From Campylobacter concisus (GTDB lineage: Bacteria; Campylobacterota; Campylobacteria; Campylobacterales; Campylobacteraceae), in contig JAHADO010000060.1 in assembly GCA_018375265.1 (NCBI GenBank), forward strand, positions 1 to 7,367: a stretch of DNA of 7,367 bases. Reading direction: 5' to 3'. Shown piece after piece: positions 1 through 7,097 of this stretch (within the stretch, counting starts at the first letter, position 1; every line of letters starts with the position of its first letter). A program made the position numbers and the translations under genes. Below the pieces are notes generated by a model. It did no database searches. It saw nothing but the letters and a program-made list of their open reading frames with translations, and was not told where the DNA came from.

Positions 1-185
1 AGCTTAATCCAAAATTTCCAGTCAAATTTGCCGCAAAGTGCTTTATAGAAAATGTAAAGGGGTCACATTACTACAACGCTCTCATATTAGACGAGGAGCC
101 AAAACTAAGCAAAAAAGATCGTGAAGAGCACGTTGCTTTGTGCGTTGAGCTATTTTTAAATGGCATCATTAAAAAGTTGAATTGA
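1..185 (+). CDS. cmeR: CmeR, TetR-family repressor of the efflux operon (C-terminal 60 residues only)
   Basis: The reading frame beginning at base 3 is open from the window edge and ends at TGA 183-185. It gives 60 residues, the end of the ligand-binding domain; the N-terminal helix-turn-helix lies outside the window. The final part, with the segments 'KKDREEHV' and 'ELFLNGI', matches the C-terminus of C. jejuni CmeR as I recall it ('KKEQKEHV' and 'NVFLNGI'), at the same distance from the end. In C. jejuni, CmeR is a dimeric TetR-type repressor that binds upstream of cmeA and is released by bile salts and other ligands. Its place here, directly upstream of and co-oriented with cmeA, and a matching operator in the 101-bp spacer, support the same role. 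The identity rests on a short tail plus context, so a different TetR protein at this position is not fully excluded. Confidence 0.85.
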   Translation, partial: LNPKFPVKFAAKCFIENVKGSHYYNALILDEEPKLSKKDREEHVALCVELFLNGIIKKLN

Positions 186-220
186 CTTTTAATTTATAAT
201 TAGTTATATTCAGTAACTTT

Positions 221-226
221 TATAAT
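221..226 (+). promoter_or_regulatory. Probable -10 box of the cmeABC promoter
   Basis: TATAAT is a perfect sigma-70 hexamer 60 bp before the cmeA ATG. No good -35 hexamer is seen 16-18 bp upstream; that stretch is simply AT-rich, which is usual for Campylobacter vegetative promoters. The expected transcription start, about 232-234, falls inside the inverted repeat that follows. A bound repressor there would block RNA polymerase. A second TATAAT at 195-200 is possible but does not sit against the operator in the same way. Confidence 0.6.
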
Positions 227-245
227 TTGTAATAAAAATTACAAA
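226..245 (+). promoter_or_regulatory. CmeR operator, perfect inverted repeat upstream of cmeA
   Basis: Two perfect 8-bp arms, TTTGTAAT (226-233) and ATTACAAA (238-245), flank a 4-bp AAAA centre. The 16-bp core TGTAATAAAAATTACA (228-243) differs at only one position from the CmeR-binding repeat of C. jejuni as I remember it, TGTAATAAATATTACA. It overlaps the last base of the -10 box and covers the predicted transcription start, a position typical of steric repression. The partial gene immediately upstream encodes the matching repressor. The symmetry is seen directly; binding by CmeR is inferred from the C. jejuni system. Confidence 0.85.
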
Positions 246-286
246 ACTAAATTTGGGATTAAAATTTAAAATTAAGGGAGGTTTTT

Positions 287-1444
287 ATGTTGAAATTTAA
301 AAGTTTTCTTATGCTTTCAGCTGCCGTTTTTTTGCTTTCTGGCTGCTTTGAAAGTGGCGACAAAAAGGCCGCTGCAGGACGCCAGATGCCAACATCTCAT
401 GTTGATATATTTGTTGCACAAAAAGCGGATGTGCCTATTAGCTTTGACTACACAGCCACAGTTACTAGCAACCAAGATGTCATCATCTATCCAAAGGTTG
501 GCGGCACGATCATAAAGCAGTTTTTTAAGCCAGGCGATAAGGTAAAAGCTGGAGAGAAGCTATTTCTCATAGATCCAGAGAAATATCAAGCTAGCTACGA
601 CTCACTTGACGCAGCTGTTGGCGTTGCAAATGCAAATTTAAAAAATGCCGAGACTGAGTTTAAAAGAATTTCTGCTCTTTATAAGAAAAATGCAGTCTCT
701 CAAAAAGACTACGACGCAGCCGTTGCAGCTTATGATATCGCAAATGCAAATTTAGTAAGCGCAAAAGCAAATTTAAAAAGTGCAAAAATAGATCTAGGCT
801 ACACAAGCATAGTAGCTCCATTTGACGGTGTAGTGGGCGATAATAAAGTCGATGTTGGCTCACTTGTAGTAGCAAGCCAAACACAGCTTGTAAGACTAAC
901 TAAGATAAATCCGATCGAGGCTGACTTTTACATCGCAGATGTGGATAATCTAAGTAGAAAAGCAAATTTAGATAGTGGCGCTTGGCAGCAACTAAATAGC
1001 GAGGCTGTTTTAAATTTAAACAATGAAGATTTCACTGGCAAAGTGACATTTATAGATAATGTCGTAAATACCGCAACTGGCAGCATTTTGGCAAAGGCTA
1101 GCTTTGACAACAGCGAAGGTAAAATTTTACCAGGTGCGTTTGGTCATATAAAGATGAGCGGATTTGTTCAAAAAAATGCCTTTAACATCCCACAAGTTGC
1201 CCTTCAACAAAGCGCTACAAACACTTATGTTTTGGTCGTAAAAGATGGCAAAGTAGGCCAAAAAAATGTAAAAACAGGATATCAAACAAAAGATATGATC
1301 GTAGTGACTGAGGGTCTTGAGGAGGGCGATAAGATAATAGTTAGTAACTTCCTTAAAATCGGAGTTGGCGCACCAGTTGAAACTGACAAAGACCTAAGCG
1401 CAAATTTCTTAAATAAAGATGCAAACGCTACAAGTAGCAAGTAA
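287..1444 (+). CDS. cmeA: CmeA, periplasmic adaptor lipoprotein of the CmeABC efflux pump
   Basis: This is the membrane fusion protein that joins the inner-membrane pump to the outer-membrane channel. The 385 residues start with a lipoprotein signal: charged start, hydrophobic core, lipobox LSGC with Cys20 as the lipidation site. The first lipoyl half is about 63-97 (PKVGGTI, KPGDKVKAGEKLFLID). An alpha-helical hairpin rich in Ala/Asn/Lys is about 101-168, and the second lipoyl half is 172-195 (APFDGVVG, DVGSLV). A beta-barrel spans about 205-295 (LPGAFGHIKM), and the membrane-proximal domain about 300-365. It aligns through its length with C. jejuni CmeA (about 367 residues) and has a somewhat longer polar tail. 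AAGGGAGG at 274-281, 5 nt before ATG 287, fixes the start. It is the first gene of the operon; the cmeB ATG follows its stop after 10 bp, and the cmeB ribosome site overlaps the cmeA stop codon. Confidence 0.95.
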   Translation: MLKFKSFLMLSAAVFLLSGCFESGDKKAAAGRQMPTSHVDIFVAQKADVPISFDYTATVTSNQDVIIYPKVGGTIIKQFFKPGDKVKAGEKLFLIDPEKYQASYDSLDAAVGVANANLKNAETEFKRISALYKKNAVSQKDYDAAVAAYDIANANLVSAKANLKSAKIDLGYTSIVAPFDGVVGDNKVDVGSLVVASQTQLVRLTKINPIEADFYIADVDNLSRKANLDSGAWQQLNSEAVLNLNNEDFTGKVTFIDNVVNTATGSILAKASFDNSEGKILPGAFGHIKMSGFVQKNAFNIPQVALQQSATNTYVLVVKDGKVGQKNVKTGYQTKDMIVVTEGLEEGDKIIVSNFLKIGVGAPVETDKDLSANFLNKDANATSSK

Positions 1445-1454
1445 AGGCAGATAG

Positions 1455-4400
1455 ATGTTTTCAAAATTTTTCATAAATCGCCCGATATTTGCAACTGTTA
1501 TATCTATCATCATAGTTATAGCAGGTTTTATGGGTATCAAAGGGCTTCCAATAGAGGAGTATCCAAGTCTTACACCGCCTACTGTCTCTGTAACTGCGAC
1601 ATATAGCGGCGCTGATGCGCAGACTATCGCTGACTCGGTCGCAAGTGCCATTGAGGATCAGATAAACGGCGTTGAAAATATGCTTTATATGCAAAGCACC
1701 TCAAGCTCAGCTGGCACAATGAATATAAGCGTATATTTTAAGATCGGCTCATCGTCAAAACAAGCTACGATAGACGTAAATAACCGCGTCCAAGCTGCCC
1801 TTTCAAGGCTACCTCAAGAGGTGCAAAATATGGGCGTAACAGTCCGTGAAAGAAGTGGCTCAATCCTTCAAGTCGTTGGCTTTTCAAACCCAAATATGAA
1901 CCTAGTTGAGCTATATAACTATGTAAATTTAAACATCGCCGACGAGATCAAAAGAGTAAATGGCATCGGTGATACAGCGCTCATTGGTAATAAAGAGTAC
2001 TCGATGAGAATTTGGCTAAAGCCAGACAGACTATCTCAGTTTAAACTAACTCCAAGCGACGTCATCTCTCAGATCAAAATTCAAAACTCACAATACGCAG
2101 CCGGCAAGATCGGCGAGCAACCATCAAAGGGTGAAAATCCTTATGTTTACTCGGTCGTTTCTGAAGGACGTTTTAAAGATCCAAAGCAGTTTGGTGAAAT
2201 TTTAATAAAAAGTGATGACGGCACAGTCGTCAAGCTAAAAGAGGTCGCCACAGTCGAGCTTGGAGCTGCTAGCTACGCATCTGAAGCTATGCTAAATGGC
2301 AAGCCAGCAGTGCCACTTTTGCTATTTTTGCAAAACGACGCAAACGCACTTGCAACTGCTGAAGCGGTCAAAGCAAAGCTTGAAGAGCTAAAGAAAACCT
2401 ACCCAGTTGGCTTAGAGCACACGATAGCTTACAATCCAACTGAATTTATCACCGTTTCAATAGACGAAGTTATAAAAACTTTCGTAGAAGCGATGGTGCT
2501 AGTTCTTATCGTAATGTACTTCTTCTTAAAGAGCTTTAGAGCTACCATCATACCGATGCTAGCCGTGCCAGTCTCTATCATAGGCACATTTGGCGGACTT
2601 TATGTGATGGGCTTTAGTATAAATTTGATCACACTTTTTGCCCTGATCCTAGCTATCGGTATCGTCGTGGATGACGCGATCATCGTTATAGAAAACGTCG
2701 AGAGAATTTTGCACGAAGATAAAGAGATAAGCGTAAAAGACGCGACATTTAAGGCGATGGAGGAGGTGCAAGCTCCGGTTATCTCTATCGTGCTCGTGCT
2801 TTGCGCAGTTTTCGTGCCAGTTTCATTTATGGAGGGCTTTGTCGGCGTTATACAAAAGCAGTTTGCGCTAACACTTGTTGTCGCCGTTTGTATCTCAGGC
2901 TTTGTCGCTCTTACGCTTACGCCAGCGCTTTGTGCGGTTATGCTTAAAAAGCAAGAGAACAAGCCATTTTGGATCGTTCAGAAATTTAACGACTTTTTTG
3001 ACTTTAGCACTAAGCTCTTTACAGCTGGTGTGGCAAAAATTTTAAAACACGTCATCATTAGCTTTATAGTAATTGGCATAATGGGATTTGCAACGTATGG
3101 CTTGTTTCAAAAGGTGCCAAAAGGGCTTGTGCCTTCAGAAGACAAGGGCGCTTTGATGGTTATCACCTCGCTTCCACCTTCAACAAATATGCTAAAGACT
3201 AAAGAAGAGGTAAAATCTATTAGTAACGCCATTTTGAGCAATCCAAATGTCGAATTTACTATGGGCGTTGCAGGTTATGATATGCTAGCTAGCTCACTTA
3301 GAGAAAACTCAGCCATTAGCTTTATCAAGCTAAAAGACTGGAGCGAGAGAAAAGGTGCAACAGACGGCGCAGATGCCTTAGTTGGTCAGTTTAACGGCAT
3401 GCTTTGGGGCTCTAAAAACTCAATGACCTTTGTCGTAAACGTGCCACCTATCATGGGTCTATCAATGACTGGCGGCTTTGAGATGTATCTACAAAACAAA
3501 AGTGGCAAGAGCTACAACGAGATAGAAGCAGACGCTAGAAAGGTCACTGCAGCTGCAAACGCAAGACCTGAGCTAACTGGCGTGAGAACGACGCTTGAGA
3601 CAAACTACCGCCAGTTTAAGATAACAGTTGATAAAGAGAAAGCAAAGCTATTTGGCGTAAGTGAGAGCGAAATTTTTAGCACGATAGCGGCTACTTTTGG
3701 CTCTTACTACATAAATGACTTCAACCTTGCTGGTAAATCTTACCGCGTATATGCAAGGGCGAGCGATAACTTTAGAAACAACCCTGAGGATCTAAGAAAA
3801 ATTTTCGTCCGTTCAAAAGATGGCGGCATGGTGCCACTAAATTCAGTAGCGACGCTCACAAGATCGATCGGACCTGATATCGTTGATAGATTTAACCTCT
3901 TTCCAGCGGCTAAGATCATGGGCGATCCAAAACCTGGCTATACATCAGGTGATGCGATAAGAGCGATCCAAGAGGTCGTAAATGACACGCTAAGTAGCGA
4001 CGACTACGCTATAAGCTGGGCTGGAACGGCATATCAAGAGGTAAATTCTCAAGGAACAGGCACGGTTGCCTTTATCTTTGGTATGGTATTTGTCTTTTTG
4101 ATCCTTGCTGCTCAGTACGAAAGATGGCTCATCCCACTTGCAGTCATCACTGCCGTGCCGTTTGCAGTATTTGGCTCGTTGCTAGCTGTTTGGATAAGAG
4201 GGCTGACAAACGATATCTACTTTGAGATCGGACTCTTGCTACTCATCGGCCTAGCGGCCAAAAACGCCATTTTGATCGTAGAATTTGCTATGCAAGAGCG
4301 CGAGAGTGGAAAGAGCATATTTGAATCAGCTGTAAATGCGGCCAAACTTCGCTTTAGACCTATCGTAATGACCTCGATCGCATTTACTCTAGGCGTTTTC

Positions 4401-4580
4401 CCAATGGCTATAAGCACAGGCGCAGGCGCTGCATCTCGTCACTCACTAGGAACTGGCGTAGTTGGCGGCATGATCGCATCAACAACGATAGCGATATTTT
4501 TCGTGCCTATGTTTTACTATTTGCTTGAAAATTTAAATGAAAAATACTGGAAAAAGGGAGCAAAAAAAGATGAGAAATAA
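1455..4580 (+). CDS. cmeB: CmeB, RND-family (HAE1) inner-membrane drug/proton antiporter
   Basis: This is the pump subunit: a trimeric inner-membrane transporter that takes drugs, bile salts and other amphiphiles from the periplasm or outer leaflet and drives them into CmeC using the proton gradient. At 1041 residues it has full RND length (C. jejuni CmeB is about 1040, E. coli AcrB 1049). It opens with the typical FFINRPIFA stretch and TM1 (about 11-29), followed by a large periplasmic loop. A TM2-6 cluster follows at about 335-500, then TM7 near 536-555, a second periplasmic loop, and TM8-12 from about 865 to 1025. The proton-relay residues are all present: Asp406 and Asp407 in GIVVDDA (AcrB D407/D408), Lys936 in GLAAKNA (K940), Arg966 (R971) and Thr973 (T978). 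The ATG is preceded by AAAGG at 1443-1447. No frameshift or truncation is seen, and its end overlaps the start of cmeC. Confidence 0.97.
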   Translation: MFSKFFINRPIFATVISIIIVIAGFMGIKGLPIEEYPSLTPPTVSVTATYSGADAQTIADSVASAIEDQINGVENMLYMQSTSSSAGTMNISVYFKIGSSSKQATIDVNNRVQAALSRLPQEVQNMGVTVRERSGSILQVVGFSNPNMNLVELYNYVNLNIADEIKRVNGIGDTALIGNKEYSMRIWLKPDRLSQFKLTPSDVISQIKIQNSQYAAGKIGEQPSKGENPYVYSVVSEGRFKDPKQFGEILIKSDDGTVVKLKEVATVELGAASYASEAMLNGKPAVPLLLFLQNDANALATAEAVKAKLEELKKTYPVGLEHTIAYNPTEFITVSIDEVIKTFVEAMVLVLIVMYFFLKSFRATIIPMLAVPVSIIGTFGGLYVMGFSINLITLFALILAIGIVVDDAIIVIENVERILHEDKEISVKDATFKAMEEVQAPVISIVLVLCAVFVPVSFMEGFVGVIQKQFALTLVVAVCISGFVALTLTPALCAVMLKKQENKPFWIVQKFNDFFDFSTKLFTAGVAKILKHVIISFIVIGIMGFATYGLFQKVPKGLVPSEDKGALMVITSLPPSTNMLKTKEEVKSISNAILSNPNVEFTMGVAGYDMLASSLRENSAISFIKLKDWSERKGATDGADALVGQFNGMLWGSKNSMTFVVNVPPIMGLSMTGGFEMYLQNKSGKSYNEIEADARKVTAAANARPELTGVRTTLETNYRQFKITVDKEKAKLFGVSESEIFSTIAATFGSYYINDFNLAGKSYRVYARASDNFRNNPEDLRKIFVRSKDGGMVPLNSVATLTRSIGPDIVDRFNLFPAAKIMGDPKPGYTSGDAIRAIQEVVNDTLSSDDYAISWAGTAYQEVNSQGTGTVAFIFGMVFVFLILAAQYERWLIPLAVITAVPFAVFGSLLAVWIRGLTNDIYFEIGLLLLIGLAAKNAILIVEFAMQERESGKSIFESAVNAAKLRFRPIVMTSIAFTLGVFPMAISTGAGAASRHSLGTGVVGGMIASTTIAIFFVPMFYYLLENLNEKYWKKGAKKDEK
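4554..4560 (+). promoter_or_regulatory. Ribosome-binding site that sets the cmeC start, inside cmeB
   Basis: AAGGGAG lies within the last codons of cmeB, 9 nt before ATG 4570. An earlier in-frame ATG at 4537 has no such site and would add 11 charged residues (MKNTGKREQKK) before the signal peptide, which a lipoprotein signal would not carry. The start at 4570 is therefore preferred. Confidence 0.8.
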
Positions 4581-5952
4581 GGCGTTTATACTTATAACAG
4601 CGGCGTTTTTGGCTGGTTGCTCGTTTCGCCCAGATATGCCAAATGTGGATACAAATTTCACCTCAACATACACTTTCGAGACAAGCGATATAAGAGATCT
4701 TTGGTGGAAAGAATTTCACGATGAAAATTTAAATTCTCTAGTCGAAAGCGCACTTGAGAAAAATACAAATTTACGCATTGCATATTTAAATTTACAAAAA
4801 GCAAAGGCAAGCCTTGGCGTTGCTGAGGCTGATTTGCTACCGGGGGTAAATTTAAATGCAAGTTATACCAAAGCAAAAAGCAGTGGTGAAACTTACACTG
4901 GACAACCTCAAACACGCTATAGAAGCTCGAGCATAAATTTAGGGCTAAACTACGAGATAGACCTTTGGGGCAGAGTAAGAAATAGCGTGCTTGCAGCAAA
5001 TGAGAGCCTAAATGCAAGCAAATTTGACTACGATAGCGCCAGACTAAGCCTTAGCTCAAGCGTGGCAAAAAGCTACATTACGCTTGTGTCTCTAAATATG
5101 CAAGAGGCCATACTTCAAGAGACGCTAAAGACTTACGAGGCGACACTTGCACTTCGCAAGACGCAGCTTGATCTTGGCGGCATAAATGAGATGACCTATC
5201 TACAAAGCAAGGCTGCGGTTGAGAGTGCAAAAATGAGCCTTATTTCGGTGCTAAATTTAAAGTCAAAGGCGCTAACCTCGCTTGCTATCCTAACTGGCAA
5301 GAGCAATGATGAAATTTTAAAAGGCGCAGTTGCTAGCTCAAAAACCTTGCCAGCCTCACCAGAGATAAGCGCTGGTATCAGCTCTGATGTTTTGTTAAGA
5401 AGAAGCGACGTAGCAAAAGCGCTAGCTGATCTAAAGGCGACAAATGCGCTTGTGGGCGTGGCAAAAGCTGATTATTTTCCTACGATCTCGCTTACCGGAC
5501 TTTTGGGCTTTACAAGTATTGATTTTGAAAATATATTTGTAGGAAATGCCAATACTTGGAACATAGGTGGCTCTTTAGCGCAAAAAATATTTGACTATGG
5601 CAGGACAAAAAACAATGTCCGTGTTGCTGAGACAAACGAGCAAATCGCAGCTATCACTTACGAAGCGACTGTTAGATCGGCCCTTGGCGAGGTTAGAGAT
5701 GCCCTTATCTCAAGGCAAAATGCAAAGCTCTCTTTGGATCAGGTAAAAAATTTGCTACAATCGCAGCAAAAGATTTATTCGCTCGCTAAAGATCAGTATA
5801 ACGCTGGTTATATCGGTCACTTAGAGCTTCTTGATGCACAGAGGAATTTGCTTCAAGCAAAGCTTCAGGATATCTCAGCTAAGCTTGATGAGGTAGATAG
5901 TGCGGTCGAAGTTTATAGAGCACTTGGCGGCGGATTTAAGGTAGATAAATAA
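4570..5952 (+). CDS. cmeC: CmeC, outer-membrane channel lipoprotein of the CmeABC efflux pump
   Basis: This is a TolC/OprM-type outer-membrane factor, 460 residues from the chosen start; it forms the trimeric exit duct across periplasm and outer membrane. The signal peptide ends in lipobox LAGC with Cys17 as the acylation site. Family marks seen in order: the NodT-type opening LWWKEFHDENLNSLVESAL (44-62); the beta-strand segment YEIDLWGRVR (128-137); the start of the second repeat, LLRRSDVAKALADLKA (275-290) with AKADYFPTISLTG (298-310); IFDYGRTKNNVRVAE (340-354); and a final coiled helix with AGYIGHLELLDAQRNLLQA (412-430). The two outer-membrane efflux repeats lie at about 50-240 and 270-450. 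Its ATG lies 11 bp inside the end of cmeB in another frame, so translation is probably coupled. C. jejuni CmeC is somewhat longer (about 492 residues as I recall), which may reflect its N-terminus. Confidence 0.94.
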   Translation: MRNKAFILITAAFLAGCSFRPDMPNVDTNFTSTYTFETSDIRDLWWKEFHDENLNSLVESALEKNTNLRIAYLNLQKAKASLGVAEADLLPGVNLNASYTKAKSSGETYTGQPQTRYRSSSINLGLNYEIDLWGRVRNSVLAANESLNASKFDYDSARLSLSSSVAKSYITLVSLNMQEAILQETLKTYEATLALRKTQLDLGGINEMTYLQSKAAVESAKMSLISVLNLKSKALTSLAILTGKSNDEILKGAVASSKTLPASPEISAGISSDVLLRRSDVAKALADLKATNALVGVAKADYFPTISLTGLLGFTSIDFENIFVGNANTWNIGGSLAQKIFDYGRTKNNVRVAETNEQIAAITYEATVRSALGEVRDALISRQNAKLSLDQVKNLLQSQQKIYSLAKDQYNAGYIGHLELLDAQRNLLQAKLQDISAKLDEVDSAVEVYRALGGGFKVDK

Positions 5953-5973
5953 ACTCAAAAAGGAGAAAAGTTG

Positions 5974-6201
5974 ATGACTAAGATTTTAAATTTTTTATTT
6001 TCTTGGGGATTTTTTGTTTTTGCTATCGCTCTTGGCGTAGCATTATGGTTTGCGATAAATTACGTGGATACCATTAGGCTTGAGTCAAGCTTTTATGATA
6101 TCGGCGAGATATTTATGATGGCAGCTGTCTTTGGTATCGTTTTTTACCTTATTGCAGCGATATTTGTTATACCTATTAGGGCGATGACAAAAAAAGCCTA
6201 A
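5974..6201 (+). CDS. Small two-helix inner-membrane protein of unknown function, last gene of the cme operon
   Basis: I do not recognise this 75-residue protein. It has a short polar start (MTKILN) and a first hydrophobic segment at about 7-31 (FLFSWGFFVFAIALGV, then aromatic). A short hydrophilic loop at 32-45 contains D, R and E residues. A second hydrophobic segment at about 46-68 leads to a basic tail (RAMTKKA). This pattern predicts a small inner-membrane hairpin with both ends in the cytoplasm. AAGGAG at 5960-5965 gives 8-nt spacing to ATG 5974; a TTG at 5971 in the same frame is an alternative that adds one residue. The gene begins 21 bp after the cmeC stop with no clear promoter between, and a hairpin follows its stop, so it is probably co-transcribed. 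A role as a small partner of the pump is only a guess from position. Confidence 0.8.
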   Translation: MTKILNFLFSWGFFVFAIALGVALWFAINYVDTIRLESSFYDIGEIFMMAAVFGIVFYLIAAIFVIPIRAMTKKA

Positions 6202-6209
6202 ATCCTCTT

Positions 6210-6239
6210 TTCATCTAAGAATTAAATTTCTTAGATGAA
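6210..6239 (+). terminator. Hairpin after the efflux operon, probable terminator
   Basis: A perfect 12-bp inverted repeat, TTCATCTAAGAA (6210-6221) and TTCTTAGATGAA (6228-6239), encloses a 6-nt loop and starts 9 bp after the stop of the small membrane gene. It is not followed by a run of T (the next bases are CCCTC); the nearest T-rich stretch is at 6260-6267. It may therefore end transcription weakly or mainly protect the mRNA 3' end. Its place at the meeting point of convergent genes fits a terminator. Confidence 0.6.
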
Positions 6240-6296
6240 CCCTCAAAACATATTATAAATTTCTTTTTACTTATTTAAATTTGAAAGAAGTAGAAA

Positions 6297-6311
6297 GGGC
6301 GAAAATCGCCC
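6297..6311 (-). terminator. Probable intrinsic terminator of aqpZ
   Basis: GGGCGA (6297-6302) and TCGCCC (6306-6311) form a GC-only-plus-one-AT stem with a 3-nt loop, in otherwise AT-rich DNA. Allowing one mismatch, the pairing extends outward to a 9-bp stem (6294-6314). On the - strand it begins about 20 nt after the aqpZ stop and is followed by a U-rich tail (TTTCTACTTCTTTC), as in a rho-independent terminator. Confidence 0.65.
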
Positions 6312-6330
6312 CTTGAAGCATAAAATTTGA

Positions 6331-7038
6331 TTATTTTGCGCTTTTGCAGCCGCATGTGCAGCCTAAGATCCTATAAATGATAGCTCCGATGATAGCTCCA
6401 ACGATAGGCGCAACCCAGAAAAGCCAAAGCTGCTCTAGTGCCCAAGTACCTTGGAATATCGCAACGCCAGTTGAGCGAGCTGGATTAACCGATGTGTTTG
6501 TGATAGGTATTGAGATTAGGTGGATAAGCGTCAAGCCAAGGCCAATAGCGATCGGTGCAAAGCCCTTTGGAGCACGCTCGTCAGTAGCACCTAGGATAAT
6601 GATAAGGAAAAACGCAGTTAGAACTATCTCTGCAACTAGCGCTGAGACTAGATTGTAGCCATTTGGTGAGTGCTCGCCGTATCCGTTGCTAGCAAAACCG
6701 CTTGCAGTAGCGTCAAATCCAGCCTTGCCTGAAGCGATAAGATATAGCACGCCAGCAGCTGCGATCGCTCCGATAACCTGTGCGATGACGTAAGGCACGA
6801 AGTCTTTTTTATCAAATCTTCCGCCAACTAGCAAGCCAACTGAGACAGCAGGGTTGAAGTGTCCGCCACTGATGTGACCAACTGCGTAAGCCATCGTAAG
6901 AACTGTAAGACCAAAAGCAAACGCGACGCCTACAAATCCGATACCAAGCTCTGGAAAAGCTGCTGCAAATATCGCACTACCGCAACCTCCAAAAACTAAC
7001 CAAAATGTGCCAAAAAACTCGGATAAATATCTCTTCAT
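6331..7038 (-). CDS. aqpZ: AqpZ, aquaporin Z water channel
   Basis: This is an inner-membrane tetrameric channel for rapid water flow, 235 residues against 231 in E. coli AqpZ. It is strikingly like E. coli AqpZ, including [13 protein letters not shown] (10-22) and [12 protein letters not shown] (114-125). Both pore motifs are intact: HFNPAV with Asn62-Pro-Ala and SVNPAR with Asn185-Pro-Ala. The selectivity filter of a pure water channel is complete (Phe42, His173, Thr182, Arg188, each one less than in E. coli), which argues against a glycerol facilitator. Six membrane helices and two half-helices are expected. The start at 7038 is preferred because it matches the family N-terminus and follows AAAGGGAG; an upstream in-frame ATG at 7092 would add 18 residues and read across the likely promoter. 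The C-terminus is odd: it ends [10 protein letters not shown], with three cysteines (227, 229, 231). It converges on the cme operon and is a separate transcription unit. Confidence 0.96.
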   Translation of the reverse strand: MKRYLSEFFGTFWLVFGGCGSAIFAAAFPELGIGFVGVAFAFGLTVLTMAYAVGHISGGHFNPAVSVGLLVGGRFDKKDFVPYVIAQVIGAIAAAGVLYLIASGKAGFDATASGFASNGYGEHSPNGYNLVSALVAEIVLTAFFLIIILGATDERAPKGFAPIAIGLGLTLIHLISIPITNTSVNPARSTGVAIFQGTWALEQLWLFWVAPIVGAIIGAIIYRILGCTCGCKSAK

Positions 7039-7069
7039 TTTCTCCCTTTTAGGTAAGTTAAAAGGGGCG

Positions 7070-7097
7070 ATTTTAGCAAAAACGTGTGACATTACAA
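7070..7097 (-). promoter_or_regulatory. Probable aqpZ promoter
   Basis: On the - strand, TTTTTGCTAAAAT contains an extended -10: TG, one base, then TAAAAT (7075 down to 7070). A TTGTAA at 7097-7092, four of six matches to the -35 consensus, lies 16 bp upstream of it. Transcription would start near 7063, leaving a leader of about 25 nt before ATG 7038. The layout resembles many Campylobacter vegetative promoters. It also supports the shorter aqpZ start, since the longer reading frame would begin upstream of the transcription start. Confidence 0.6.

Noticed and set aside
182..187. TTGACT as a -35 box for cmeA
   Set aside because: It lies 33 bp from the TATAAT at 221 and 7 bp from the one at 195, neither compatible with a normal spacer; it overlaps the cmeR stop codon.
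600..800. Repeated GCAAATTTA words in cmeA as a DNA repeat
   Set aside because: They encode the Ala-Asn-Leu steps of the CmeA coiled-coil hairpin with the preferred codons GCA AAT TTA, so the protein explains them.
2600..2962. A 120-codon - strand frame inside cmeB
   Set aside because: It mirrors the codons of membrane helices of CmeB; low-complexity Thr/Ser/Ile composition and no start signal.
4537..4569. In-frame ATG at 4537 as the cmeC start
   Set aside because: It would put 11 charged residues before the lipoprotein signal and lacks a ribosome site; ATG 4570 has AAGGGAG at a good distance.
4658..5017. A 119-codon - strand frame inside cmeC
   Set aside because: It lies opposite a conserved part of CmeC, is Leu/Cys/His-rich in the manner of antisense frames, and has no context supporting it.
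6377..6658. A 93-codon + strand frame inside aqpZ
   Set aside because: It is antisense to a well-supported, fully conserved gene, has no ribosome site and no recognisable protein features.
7039..7092. In-frame ATG at 7092 as the aqpZ start (253 residues)
   Set aside because: The extra 18 residues are not part of the AqpZ family, and the stretch contains the likely promoter and ribosome site for the start at 7038.
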